10,325 nt of DNA from a bacterium (GTDB lineage: Bacteria > Chloroflexota > Dormibacteria > UBA8260 > Bog-877). Below are positions 1 to 6,312 of this stretch, piece after piece; the first letter of the stretch is position 1, and the number at the start of each line of letters is the position of its first letter. The translations under genes and the position numbers were made by a program. The notes beneath the pieces are model-generated. The model did no database searches. It was not told where the DNA came from and saw only the letters and a program-made list of their open reading frames with translations. The stretch is from NCBI GenBank assembly GCA_021791345.1, contig JAJYWT010000149.1, positions 1 to 10,325 of the forward strand. Direction: 5' to 3'.

Positions 1-843
1 CGGAGCCTCTCCTACGTGGACATGTCCGGAGTGGTGAAGATCGGCGAGGGGGAGAAGGACCAGGCGCCCATGCTCTACATCGGTGAGGATGTGGGCAACG
101 GCAACCCTCCCCTGGTGGATGTGGCGGTCGACCCCATCGACGGCACCCGGCTGGTGGCGCGGGGGCTGCCGGGGGGCATCGCCACGGTGGCCCTGGCCGA
201 CCGCGACAGCCTGCTGCAGACCCACTGCTTCTACATGCAGAAGCTGGTGGTGGGGCCGCGGGCCCGGGGGGTGATCGACCTGCGCCAATCCGCCACCGAG
301 AACCTCCAGCGGATCGCGGCCGCCGAGGAGCGCCACGTCGAGGACCTGACGGTGGTGGTGCTGGACCGGCCCCGCCACGAGCGCCTCCTGGCGGAGATCC
401 GTCAGGCCGGGGCGCGGGTCATGCTGATCACCGATGGCGATGTCGCGGCCGGGATCATGGCCGCTCTGCCGGAGCGGACCGGCATCGACGTGCTGATGGG
501 GATCGGGGGAGCGACCGAGGCCGTGCTCACCTCGTGTGCCGTCCGGTGCATCGGCGGCGACATGCAGTGCCGGCTCATGCCCCGCGACCAAGCGGAGCGT
601 GAGATGGTGGAACAGGAGGGCTTCGACCCCGAGCACGTTTTCCAGGCGGAGGAGCTCTCCGGAGGCAACAACATCTTCTTCGCCGCAACCGGGATCACCG
701 ACGGGGAGATGCTGGGCGGGGTCCGCTTCGCCGGGGAACGGGTGGAGACCCATTCGGTGGTGATGCGCTCGTACAGCGGCACCATCCGCTGGATCGACGC
801 AGTCCACGACCTCACCAAGCTCAGGGCCCGGTCGGCCGGCTGA
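1..843 (+). CDS. glpX: Class II fructose-1,6-bisphosphatase (GlpX), 5'-truncated by window edge
   Basis: Catalyses fructose 1,6-bisphosphate to fructose 6-phosphate, the irreversible phosphatase step of gluconeogenesis (and of the Calvin cycle where present), in the cytosol with divalent metal. The frame is open from base 1 to a TGA at 841-843, giving 280 residues. Against E. coli GlpX, fragment residue 1 falls near residue 42, so about 41 N-terminal residues are missing. Visible motifs: IGEGEKD (14-20), VDPIDGT (43-49) and GIGGATEA (near 167-174). These hold counterparts of the metal ligands Glu57, Asp85, Glu88 (Asp here, as in mycobacterial GlpX) and Glu213. ITDGDVAA and FAATGITDG are also typical. 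The GTG at 16 lies inside the conserved fold and is not a start. The gene converges on the CBS gene 10 nt away. A sedoheptulose-bisphosphatase side activity cannot be judged from sequence. Confidence 0.95.
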   Translation, partial: RSLSYVDMSGVVKIGEGEKDQAPMLYIGEDVGNGNPPLVDVAVDPIDGTRLVARGLPGGIATVALADRDSLLQTHCFYMQKLVVGPRARGVIDLRQSATENLQRIAAAEERHVEDLTVVVLDRPRHERLLAEIRQAGARVMLITDGDVAAGIMAALPERTGIDVLMGIGGATEAVLTSCAVRCIGGDMQCRLMPRDQAEREMVEQEGFDPEHVFQAEELSGGNNIFFAATGITDGEMLGGVRFAGERVETHSVVMRSYSGTIRWIDAVHDLTKLRARSAG

Positions 844-849
844 GCCGCA

Positions 850-870
850 CCCCTCACATCCCGTGAGGGG
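850..870. terminator. Hairpin at the convergent glpX / CBS gene junction
   Basis: A perfect 8-bp inverted repeat: CCCCTCAC (850-857) and GTGAGGGG (863-870) with a 5-nt loop. It starts 7 nt after the glpX stop and contains the stop codon of the minus-strand CBS gene. Being symmetric, it could act on transcripts from both sides. No T-run follows on either strand, so a classical intrinsic terminator is not proven; it may instead protect 3' ends. Confidence 0.4.
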
Positions 871-1354
871 CGTCCTCCAGCCGGAAGCCGCGTGAGGCGC
901 CGCAGCTGGGGCAGCTGTCCGGTGGCTCCAGGCCCCTCTGGGTGGCCCCGCAAGCCTCGCACGCCCACTGGTGCTGGGCGAAGAAGGTCACCAGGTCAGT
1001 CCGGGAGATCAGCCCCACCAGCTTGCCGTGCCGGACCACCGGCAGCCGGCGGATCCGCTCGCTCATGAGCAGGTCCGCCACCTCCGCCAGCGGAACCTGC
1101 TCCTCCACGGTGCGGGGGGTTGCGGTCATGATGTCCGCCACCGTCCGGCCCCGCTTGCGGACCACGTCCATCTCGCTGACCACACCCACCACCCGCTGGT
1201 GGTCGTCCACCACCGGCATGCCGGTGATGTGATGGTGGTGCAGCTGCTCCGCGACCTCCTCGACCGTGGCCTCAGGGGTCGTGGTCAGCACCGCCTTGGT
1301 CATCATCGCGGCCACCGTGGCCGCACTCGTCCCGGTGACGTCCGCATCAGCCAT
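854..1354 (-). CDS. CBS-pair protein with C-terminal rubredoxin-like metal knuckle
   Basis: A predicted soluble 166-residue protein. Two CBS motifs (about 14-69 and 72-126) form one Bateman module, which usually binds adenine nucleotides and senses energy state. It is followed by a Cys4 knuckle: WACEAC-G at 130-136 and CPSCGA at 148-153, with ligands C132, C135, C148 and C151. The CxxC-x12-CxxC spacing, the leading Trp, and the PP before the second pair match the C-terminal rubredoxin domain of rubrerythrins, so it may hold Fe or Zn. A run of four His (39-42) lies in CBS1. An in-frame ATG at 1363 abuts GGGAGG with no spacing, while the ATG at 1354 sits 9 nt from it, so the latter start is chosen. 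The gene diverges from the PEP carboxykinase gene. Ligand and partner are unknown; an energy or redox sensor is inference. Confidence 0.88.
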   Translation of the reverse strand: MADADVTGTSAATVAAMMTKAVLTTTPEATVEEVAEQLHHHHITGMPVVDDHQRVVGVVSEMDVVRKRGRTVADIMTATPRTVEEQVPLAEVADLLMSERIRRLPVVRHGKLVGLISRTDLVTFFAQHQWACEACGATQRGLEPPDSCPSCGASRGFRLEDAPHGM

Positions 1355-1363
1355 GGATCGCAT

Positions 1364-1369
1364 CCTCCC
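1364..1369 (-). promoter_or_regulatory. Ribosome binding site that decides the CBS gene start
   Basis: On the minus strand GGGAGG lies directly against the upstream ATG at 1363 (0 nt) but 9 nt before the in-frame ATG at 1354. Only the second spacing is workable, so the protein should begin MADADV rather than MRSMAD. Confidence 0.6.
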
Positions 1370-1515
1370 TCACTTTCACCTGGCGGCCCGTGGCCCGCTT
1401 CACCGCGCCCCGCGAGCCTCGGACAAGACTGTAATGGCAAGCTGGGGGAGCACACGCTGGCGGGAGAGCCAAGATTGCGGTAATCTGCCGCGGTTGCCAC
1501 CTGGCTGGAGAGGTC
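1370..1515. promoter_or_regulatory. Divergent intergenic region between CBS gene and PEP carboxykinase
   Basis: Both flanking genes read away from this stretch, so it must hold two promoters unless transcription comes from further away. I see no convincing -35/-10 pair. TGTAAT (1430-1435) and TAATCT (1481-1486) are weak -10-like words without a matching -35. AGATT-N5-AATCT (1472-1486) is a short palindrome that could arise by chance. The call rests on gene orientation only. Confidence 0.35.
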
Positions 1516-1527
1516 GAGGAGATCGCC

Positions 1528-3087
1528 ATGACCCAGATCGCGGATCCCACAATCCCCAAGGCACAGTCGGTGCGCCGCCGGCCCTCGCAGGCCGAGCTGC
1601 GCGAGTTCACCGCCGCCATGCCGACCGCTCGGCACACCGCCTACGACAACTACAACGTCCAGACCCAGGTGCTGGCGCGCAGCACCGAGTCGACCTACAT
1701 CATCACGGACCAGCCCGAGACCACCTCGAGCCAGACCATCACGGTCGCGGAGGGCCGGCGGGTGGCCGAGATGCAGGAGGAATACCTGCGCCAGCGCGAC
1801 CTGCTGGTGATCGACGGCTACATCGGCAACGACCCTGACTTCCGCTGCCCGGCCCGGCTGGTGATGGATCGGGCCTGGGCCAACATCGCCGGCATGCAGG
1901 ATCACCTGCTATTTCAGGACGAGACCGTCGGCGACGACTTCGCGCCCTGGTTCACGGTGGTCTACACCCCGGGGCTCACCGCCCCGGGATACCCCAAGGA
2001 GCGGCTGATCGCGGTGGACCTCGAGGCGGGGGTCACCCGGGTGCTCAACTCCGACTACTTCGGGGAGTCCAAGAAGGGGCTGCTGCGGATGTGGAACCAG
2101 CTGGTCTACGAACGCGGAGGGCTGGCCCTCCACGCCGGCTGCAAGGTGGTCCCCACCGCCTCCGGCGACCGCACCCTGCTGATCGTGGGGCTGTCCGGCA
2201 CCGGCAAGACCACCACCACCTTCACCCGGCAGAACGACAGCAAGCCGGTTCAGGACGACTTCGTGGCGCTGATGCCGGGGGGCAAGGTCTACGGCACCGA
2301 GAACGGCTGCTTCGCCAAGACCTACGCACTCAGCGCCGAGGACGAGCCCACCATCTACGCCGCCGTCACCTCCCCGGTCGCCTACCTGGAGAACGTCTCC
2401 CAGAAGGAGGTGGACGGCCCGGTCGACTTCTTCGACGAGAGCTACACCCAGAACGGCCGGGCGGTGTTCCCCATGACCGCTTTGGGCTGGTCGCAGGATG
2501 CGCGCGAGGTGGCCCCGGTCAGCGCCCTGCTGATCCTCAACCGCAATGACGGGATCATCCCGGCGGTGGCGCGGCTCTCGGTCGAGCAGGCGGCCGCCTA
2601 CTTCATGCTCGGCGAGACCAAGGGGACCGCCGCTGGCGGGGCGGCCGAGGCGGGCCGGTCGCTGCGGGTCCCCGGCACCAACCCCTTCTTCCCCCTGCTG
2701 CACGCCCAACAGGGCAACCGCTTCAGGGAACTTCACGAGACCGGGGGGTTCGAGGTCTTTTTGCTCAACACGGGGTCGGTCGGTGGCGGCGAGCAGGATC
2801 CCCAGGCCAAGAAGGTCAGGATCCCGCACTCCTCGGCGGTGGTGAAGGCGATCGCCGAGGGGACCATCACCTGGGAGCACGACCCGGATTTCGGCTACGA
2901 GGTGGCCACCACGGTCCCGGGGATAGACGATCCCGAGCTGCTCCAGCCCCGGCTGCTGTATCAACGCCAGGGACGGCGGGCCGAGTACCAACAGGTGGTG
3001 GACCGGCTGCGGCGGGAGCGGGTCGAGTACCTGGAGGGCTTTCCGGGCTTGGACGAGCGATTGCTCAGCGCCCTCCGGCATGCTTAG
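1528..3087 (+). CDS. pckA: Phosphoenolpyruvate carboxykinase (ATP), divergent
   Basis: Converts oxaloacetate and ATP to PEP, CO2 and ADP, the entry step of gluconeogenesis; cytosolic. Its 519 residues are close to the family's usual 520-540. The kinase P-loop GLSGTGKTT is at 221-229. YFGESKKG (177-184) and LALH (199-202) keep the lysine and histidine Mn ligands (K183, H202; E. coli K213 and H232, with identical spacing). Asp243-Asp244 form the kinase-2 pair, and R311 matches the substrate arginine R333. Two signatures are degenerate: RSTESTYI (51-58) stands for the usual RSPKDKYI, keeping the arginine, and QDDFVAL replaces GDDEHGW. The start is supported by GAGGAG 6 nt upstream of the ATG. 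The next gene follows after 3 nt, so they are probably cotranscribed. A divergent clade of the enzyme is most likely; loss of the activity cannot be excluded. Confidence 0.9.
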   Translation: MTQIADPTIPKAQSVRRRPSQAELREFTAAMPTARHTAYDNYNVQTQVLARSTESTYIITDQPETTSSQTITVAEGRRVAEMQEEYLRQRDLLVIDGYIGNDPDFRCPARLVMDRAWANIAGMQDHLLFQDETVGDDFAPWFTVVYTPGLTAPGYPKERLIAVDLEAGVTRVLNSDYFGESKKGLLRMWNQLVYERGGLALHAGCKVVPTASGDRTLLIVGLSGTGKTTTTFTRQNDSKPVQDDFVALMPGGKVYGTENGCFAKTYALSAEDEPTIYAAVTSPVAYLENVSQKEVDGPVDFFDESYTQNGRAVFPMTALGWSQDAREVAPVSALLILNRNDGIIPAVARLSVEQAAAYFMLGETKGTAAGGAAEAGRSLRVPGTNPFFPLLHAQQGNRFRELHETGGFEVFLLNTGSVGGGEQDPQAKKVRIPHSSAVVKAIAEGTITWEHDPDFGYEVATTVPGIDDPELLQPRLLYQRQGRRAEYQQVVDRLRRERVEYLEGFPGLDERLLSALRHA

Positions 3088-3090
3088 GCG

Positions 3091-3651
3091 GTGGAGATCG
3101 CCCGCCCCTCGGCGCTCATCGTCATCGATGTGCAGCGCGGATTCACCGACCCGAGCTTCGGCCAGCGCAACAACCCGAGCTGCGAGGCCAACGTCGGCCG
3201 CCTGATTGAGGCCCACCGCCGGGCTGGCGAGGCGGTGGTCTTCGTCCGCCACGACTCGCAGGAGCCAGGGTCCCCGCTCGCCCCGGGGAGTTGGGGCAAC
3301 GCCTTCAAGGAGGTCATCACGGGCGACCCGGATCTCCTGGTCACCAAGCGGGTCCACTCGGCGTTCTACGGTCAGCCCGATCTGGACCACTGGCTGCAGG
3401 AGCGGCGGGTGGCGAGCCTCACCATCTGCGGGATCACCACCGACCACTGCTGCAGCTCCACCGCCCGGATGGCCGGCGACCTGGGGTACCAGACCGTCTT
3501 CGCCCTCGACGCCACCCACACCTTCGACCGCGAGGTCGGCCCGCGTCACGTGGTCCCCGCCGACCAGGTGGCCTTCGTGACCGCGGCCAGCCTGAACGGC
3601 GAGTTCGCCACCGTTGCCACCACCGAGCAGATCCTGCGGGCTCTCCTCTGA
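3091..3651 (+). CDS. Isochorismatase-family cysteine hydrolase
   Basis: A 186-residue cytosolic hydrolase of the isochorismatase/nicotinamidase fold. These enzymes use an Asp-Lys-Cys triad to cleave amides or vinyl ethers. The triad is visible: D13 in VIDVQRGF (11-18), K86 in TKRVHSAFYG (85-94), and C120 in GITTDHCC (114-121), preceded by the usual cis-peptide region. A second Cys (C121) adjoins the nucleophile. SAFYGQPD followed by WLQERRV is the typical substrate loop and helix. It starts with GTG 3 nt after the PEP carboxykinase stop and has no clear ribosome binding site, so translation probably depends on the upstream gene. The substrate is unknown: nicotinamidase, carbamoyl-amide hydrolase and true isochorismatase all remain possible. 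No siderophore or NAD genes are nearby. Confidence 0.88.
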   Translation: MEIARPSALIVIDVQRGFTDPSFGQRNNPSCEANVGRLIEAHRRAGEAVVFVRHDSQEPGSPLAPGSWGNAFKEVITGDPDLLVTKRVHSAFYGQPDLDHWLQERRVASLTICGITTDHCCSSTARMAGDLGYQTVFALDATHTFDREVGPRHVVPADQVAFVTAASLNGEFATVATTEQILRALL

Positions 3652-3684
3652 TCGCCATCCCGTGTCAAACTCAGGAGATGGCGA
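3652..3684 (+). terminator. Inverted repeat following the isochorismatase-family gene
   Basis: TCGCCATC (3652-3659) and GATGGCGA (3677-3684) form a perfect 8-bp inverted repeat around a 17-nt loop. It begins on the base after the TGA stop. It could end or attenuate the PEP carboxykinase transcript, or lie in the leader of the dCMP deaminase mRNA. There is no T-run and the loop is large, so terminator function is tentative. Confidence 0.3.
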
Positions 3685-3694
3685 GCTATCCAAT

Positions 3695-3698
3695 GAGG
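3695..3698 (+). promoter_or_regulatory. Ribosome binding site that decides the dCMP deaminase start
   Basis: GAGG lies 8 nt before a GTG at 3707. The reading frame is open further upstream to an ATG at 3614, but that would overlap the end of the previous gene by 38 nt and add about 31 residues without family similarity. Confidence 0.45.
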
Positions 3699-3706
3699 CG
3701 GCGGTC

Positions 3707-4258
3707 GTGACCACAAGCCCGGCCCGGCCCAGCAAGCAGGAGTACTTCATGCTGCTGGCGCTGGCGGCGCGTACGCGAGCCGACTGCCTGGGGCGCCGGG
3801 TCGGCGCGGTGGTGGTCCGCGACGACCGCGTCCTCAGCACCGGCTACAACGGCACCCCGATCGGCATGCCCAACTGCACCGAGGGCGGCTGCCACCGCTG
3901 CCTGCACCGCCAGACCGAACTCTACCCCGAGGGCCGTGGCTACGACCTCTGCGTCTGCGTCCATGCGGAGCAGAACGCGCTCTTGGCGGCAGCCCGGTTC
4001 GGGCAGTCCACGCTGGGGGCGACTCTGCACACGACCATGCGCCCGTGCTTCGGGTGCCTGAAGGAGGCGCTGCAGGCTGGAATCGTGGCGGTGCACTATA
4101 TGACCGAGTGGTCGGCCGGTGACGGCGAGGACCAGGGCGCCCTCAACACCCAGTACGCGGCTCTCAGGTCGCGCTTTTTGGAGTTCTCTCAGGTGGAGGT
4201 GCCCGTGGCCGCTCTCAACCCGCTGCTCGCCGACCTGAAGCTGGAGGCGCCGGCGTGA
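3707..4258 (+). CDS. dCMP deaminase (zinc-dependent cytidine/deoxycytidylate deaminase family)
   Basis: Predicted to deaminate dCMP to dUMP, feeding thymidylate synthesis; cytosolic. The 183-residue protein has the full zinc site: HAE (H86, E88) and PCFGC (C114, C117). Upstream, RVGAVVVRDD and STGYNGTPIG (44-53) are the standard substrate-binding strand and loop. GGCHRC (60-65) and YDLCVCVHAE (79-88) carry the extra cysteines and tyrosine typical of deoxycytidylate deaminases (ComEB/T4 Cd type) rather than of free cytidine or guanine deaminases. The GTG start is chosen from the GAGG 8 nt upstream. The last codons overlap the mog-like gene start as GTGA, so the two are translationally coupled. 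A related nucleotide or modified-base substrate is the main alternative. Confidence 0.9.
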   Translation: MTTSPARPSKQEYFMLLALAARTRADCLGRRVGAVVVRDDRVLSTGYNGTPIGMPNCTEGGCHRCLHRQTELYPEGRGYDLCVCVHAEQNALLAAARFGQSTLGATLHTTMRPCFGCLKEALQAGIVAVHYMTEWSAGDGEDQGALNTQYAALRSRFLEFSQVEVPVAALNPLLADLKLEAPA

Positions 4259-4824
4259 GCCAGGACGATCGCTGCGAGCCGCCCCAGGTCTCGGCCGCGT
4301 GGGCCGCGGCCGTGCTCACCGTGAGCGATCTGGGGTCGCGGGGACAGCGCGAGGATCGCAGCGGAGACTGGTTGGCGCAACGGCTGCCTGACCTGCCCGC
4401 GGAGGTGGTCGTGCGCGCGATCCTGCCCGACGAGCCGGACCAGATCTCACGCTGGATCAGGCGCACCGTCCTGCGGCTGAGCCCGGCCCTGATCGTCTGC
4501 ACCGGCGGGACCGGGCTGCACCCGCGCGACCGCACCCCCGAGGCGCTCCTGGCCGTCGCCGATTACTCCGTCCCCGGGTTCGGCGAGGCCATGCGGCGAG
4601 CCGGCGTCAGTCACACCCCGCACGCGATCCTCTCCCGCCAGGTGGCGGTGGTGGTGGGGGCCACCCTGGTGATGGCGCTGCCGGGAGCGCTGAAGGCGAC
4701 CCAGGAGAGCCTGGAGGCGGTGTGGGCGGCGCTCCCTCACGCCCTGGAGATGATCGCGGGGCTGCCCCAGGCGAGCACGGAGGCGGGCCATCGGGGAACC
4801 GGAAGCGCGGGGGGCGCCGGCTAG
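4255..4824 (+). CDS. Molybdopterin adenylyltransferase, MogA/MoaB family
   Basis: Acts late in molybdenum cofactor synthesis by adenylating molybdopterin before molybdate insertion. The 189-residue protein shows the family signatures in order: LTVSDLGSRG (21-30), DRSG (34-37), CTGGTGLHPRDRTPEA (82-97), VPGFGEAMR (106-114), LSR (126-128) and ALPG (141-144). D92 in PRD matches the conserved acidic residue of the active site. The C-terminal tail (about 170-189) is Gly/Ala-rich and probably disordered. GTG at 4255 overlaps the dCMP deaminase stop, and GGAGG lies 7 nt upstream. MogA and MoaB cannot be separated by eye, so no symbol is given. The molybdenum hydroxylase operon in the same window is a plausible consumer of its product. 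Confidence 0.9.
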   Translation: MSQDDRCEPPQVSAAWAAAVLTVSDLGSRGQREDRSGDWLAQRLPDLPAEVVVRAILPDEPDQISRWIRRTVLRLSPALIVCTGGTGLHPRDRTPEALLAVADYSVPGFGEAMRRAGVSHTPHAILSRQVAVVVGATLVMALPGALKATQESLEAVWAALPHALEMIAGLPQASTEAGHRGTGSAGGAG

Positions 4825-4827
4825 AAT
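4822..4827 (+). promoter_or_regulatory. -10-like box TAGAAT before a leaderless HAD gene
   Basis: TAGAAT differs from TATAAT at one base and shares its TAG with the stop codon of the mog-like gene. It ends 7 nt before the GTG at 4835, the distance at which transcription normally begins. No Shine-Dalgarno sequence lies between. No good -35 hexamer is visible (CCGGAA at 17-nt spacing). Confidence 0.4.
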
Positions 4828-4834
4828 TGCTCAT

Positions 4835-5530
4835 GTGCCGTATCGAGGAGTCATCTTCGACCTCTACGGCACGCTCATAGACGGCTGGGACACCGATCAG
4901 GCCAGGCAGCGCACGACCGAGCTGGCGCTCGCCTTGGGGGCACCCCTCGAGCCGTTCCAAGCGCTGATGGAGCGCAGTTACACCGAGCGGGCGACGGCCG
5001 CGCTCGGGGATCTGCCCCAGATGCTGCTGGAGCTCTGCCGACGGGTGGGCCACCACCCGGGGCCGGCCGCCCTCGACCGGGCCGCGAGGTTGCGGGTGGA
5101 GCAGTTCCGCGCGGTGCTCAGCCAGCCGCGGGAGGAGACGCCCTCGATCCTGTCGACGCTGCGAAGTCGAGGCCTGCGCGTGGGGGTGATCAGCGACTCG
5201 TCGTCCGAAACCCCTCAGCTCTGGCCCACTTTGGGCTGGGCCGCGCCCGTTGAGCTTGCCCTGTTCTCGTGGACCGAGCGGCGGCGCAAGCCGGCTCCCG
5301 AGCTCTATCACAAGGCGCTGGCCGGCCTCAGCCTGCGACCGGATGAGGCGCTCTACGTCGGTGATGGCGGCAGCCACGAGCTGAGCGGCGCCGAGGCCTG
5401 CGGGGTGAAGGCGCTGCGCATCGTCCACCACCCCGGCAATCCCGAGGCGCACCTCCAGTTCGACCCCGATTCGGTCTGGCAGGGAGCGGAGATCGGGACC
5501 CTGACCGAGCTGCTCGCCTGGCTCGACTGA
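4835..5530 (+). CDS. HAD-superfamily hydrolase (subfamily IA-like)
   Basis: A 231-residue cytosolic hydrolase. Motif I is FDLYGTL (8-14) with nucleophile D9; the usual second Asp is Tyr11, as in L-2-haloacid dehalogenases and some phosphatase-like members. Motif II is ISDSS (119-123), motif III K152 in RRKPAPELY, and motif IV VGDGGSHELSGAEA (175-188) with D177. The GDGGSHEL form of motif IV is phosphatase-like; dehalogenases usually have SSN here. The helical cap lies between about 17 and 100. GTG is the only reasonable start; no ribosome binding site precedes it, and a -10-like TAGAAT ends 7 nt upstream, which suggests a leaderless mRNA. Likely a small-molecule phosphatase. The substrate is unknown and a dehalogenase is less likely. 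Confidence 0.87.
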   Translation: MPYRGVIFDLYGTLIDGWDTDQARQRTTELALALGAPLEPFQALMERSYTERATAALGDLPQMLLELCRRVGHHPGPAALDRAARLRVEQFRAVLSQPREETPSILSTLRSRGLRVGVISDSSSETPQLWPTLGWAAPVELALFSWTERRRKPAPELYHKALAGLSLRPDEALYVGDGGSHELSGAEACGVKALRIVHHPGNPEAHLQFDPDSVWQGAEIGTLTELLAWLD

Positions 5531-5601
5531 CCCAAGAGGGCACCAGCTCCCGCCGCCAGTGGTCGCATACTGGGGCTGCGAATCCAGCACTCGGAGAAGG
5601 G

Positions 5602-6267
5602 GTGGACCGGATCCAACCGGTGATCACGATCTCCTCCGCCTACGGAACCGGCGGGGAACTGGTGGGCCGAGCGGTGGCCGAGCGCCTCGGCCTGGCCTTT
5701 CTGGACCGCGCCATCCCTGCCACGGTGGCCCGGGAGGTGATGGCCTCCTTTGAGGACATCGCCTATCAGGAGAGCCACCCGGCGCACGGACTGGGCCAGT
5801 GGATCGGCTTCTTCTCCCCGCTGGGCTCGGCCTGGCTCGGGGTGCCGGATCCGTTGGAGCCCTGGCGCAGCGAGCGGGAGTATCTGGATCACACCGAGTC
5901 GGTCATCCGTCGCGCCGCGGCGCGCGGGGTGGTGATCCTGGGACGCGGGGGCTCGATGGTGCTCAGGGGGCATCCGGGCGCTCTGCACGCCCGTCTGGAT
6001 GGCCCACAGCAGCAGCGGATCCGGCTCGCCGTGGAGCGGGCCGGCCTCGACGAGAGGACCGCTCAGCGCGCCCAGAAGGAGACCGATGCCGCCCGCCGCC
6101 ACTACCTGCAGCACTTCTACCACGTGGACGTCCGGGATCCCGCGCTCTACCACCTGGTCCTCGACGCCACCGCCATCTCGCTGGAGGCCTGCGCCGAGCT
6201 GATCGCGACCGCAGCCATGGCCCGGGTCGAGGCTGACGACAGGGAACGCGGGAGGCGCGGAGGCTGA
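5602..6267 (+). CDS. Cytidylate-kinase-like P-loop protein
   Basis: A 221-residue soluble protein resembling the cytidylate-kinase-like family (Pfam Cytidylate_kin2), whose in vivo substrate is generally unknown. The N-terminus ITISSAYGTGGELVGRAVAE (8-27) matches the family's degenerate Walker A, with GTGG in place of GxGK. It is followed by a LGLAFLDR strand (29-36). VVILGRGGSMVL (110-121) and the HARLDGP strand (129-135) are typical of the nucleotide-kinase core. An Arg/Gln-rich lid helix runs at about 137-168, then YHLVLDAT (183-190). The C-terminal 15 residues are charged. GTG is chosen because GGAG lies 5 nt upstream. The gene follows the HAD gene after 71 nt without a clear promoter. 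Nucleotide kinase activity is inferred from fold only. Confidence 0.82.
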   Translation: MDRIQPVITISSAYGTGGELVGRAVAERLGLAFLDRAIPATVAREVMASFEDIAYQESHPAHGLGQWIGFFSPLGSAWLGVPDPLEPWRSEREYLDHTESVIRRAAARGVVILGRGGSMVLRGHPGALHARLDGPQQQRIRLAVERAGLDERTAQRAQKETDAARRHYLQHFYHVDVRDPALYHLVLDATAISLEACAELIATAAMARVEADDRERGRRGG

Positions 6268-6284
6268 GCCGCGGCTGCATATAG

Positions 6285-6301
6285 ATAGCTAGCCTAGCTA
6301 T
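6285..6301. promoter_or_regulatory. Palindromic operator, probably for the MarR regulator
   Basis: ATAGCTAG-C-CTAGCTAT is a perfect 8-bp inverted repeat around a single central base, in a short AT-rich island of a GC-rich window. ATATAG (6279-6284) and CTATAT (6298-6303) form a second, overlapping inverted pair. It lies 11 nt before the marR ATG and overlaps a -10-like box. Size, symmetry and position fit a MarR-dimer site that represses its own operon. Binding itself is inference. Confidence 0.65.
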
Positions 6302-6304
6302 ATT
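6299..6304 (+). promoter_or_regulatory. -10-like box TATATT of the marR-MFS operon
   Basis: TATATT differs from TATAAT at one base and ends 8 nt before the marR ATG at 6313, so the transcript could begin at or next to the start codon. There is no Shine-Dalgarno sequence before this ATG. A -35 at 17 nt spacing would be TGCATA, a weak match. The palindromic operator covers its first three bases. Confidence 0.45.
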
Positions 6305-6312
6305 GTTCCCCG

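Noticed and set aside
1472..1486. AGATT-N5-AATCT palindrome before the PEP carboxykinase gene as an operator
   Set aside because: Five-base arms with a 5-nt gap are expected by chance in a stretch of this length, and nothing else supports it.
3614..3706. N-terminal extension of dCMP deaminase from the ATG at 3614
   Set aside because: It would overlap the previous gene, has no ribosome binding site, and adds residues unlike the family; GTG at 3707 fits better.
1909..3840. Very long minus-strand open frame (643 codons) opposite the PEP carboxykinase, hydrolase and dCMP deaminase genes
   Set aside because: It is antisense to three well-supported genes, shows no recognisable domain, and is Gly/Arg/Pro/Leu-rich as expected of a shadow frame in GC-rich DNA.
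5556..5573. CCAGT/ACTGG hairpin with an internal CATACT before the cytidylate-kinase-like gene
   Set aside because: The stem is only 5 bp, and CATACT has no -35-like hexamer at a workable distance, so neither a promoter nor a terminator can be supported.
4607..5590. Minus-strand open frame of 327 codons opposite the mog-like and HAD genes
   Set aside because: It has a proline-rich, low-complexity translation and conflicts with two genes carrying clear family motifs.
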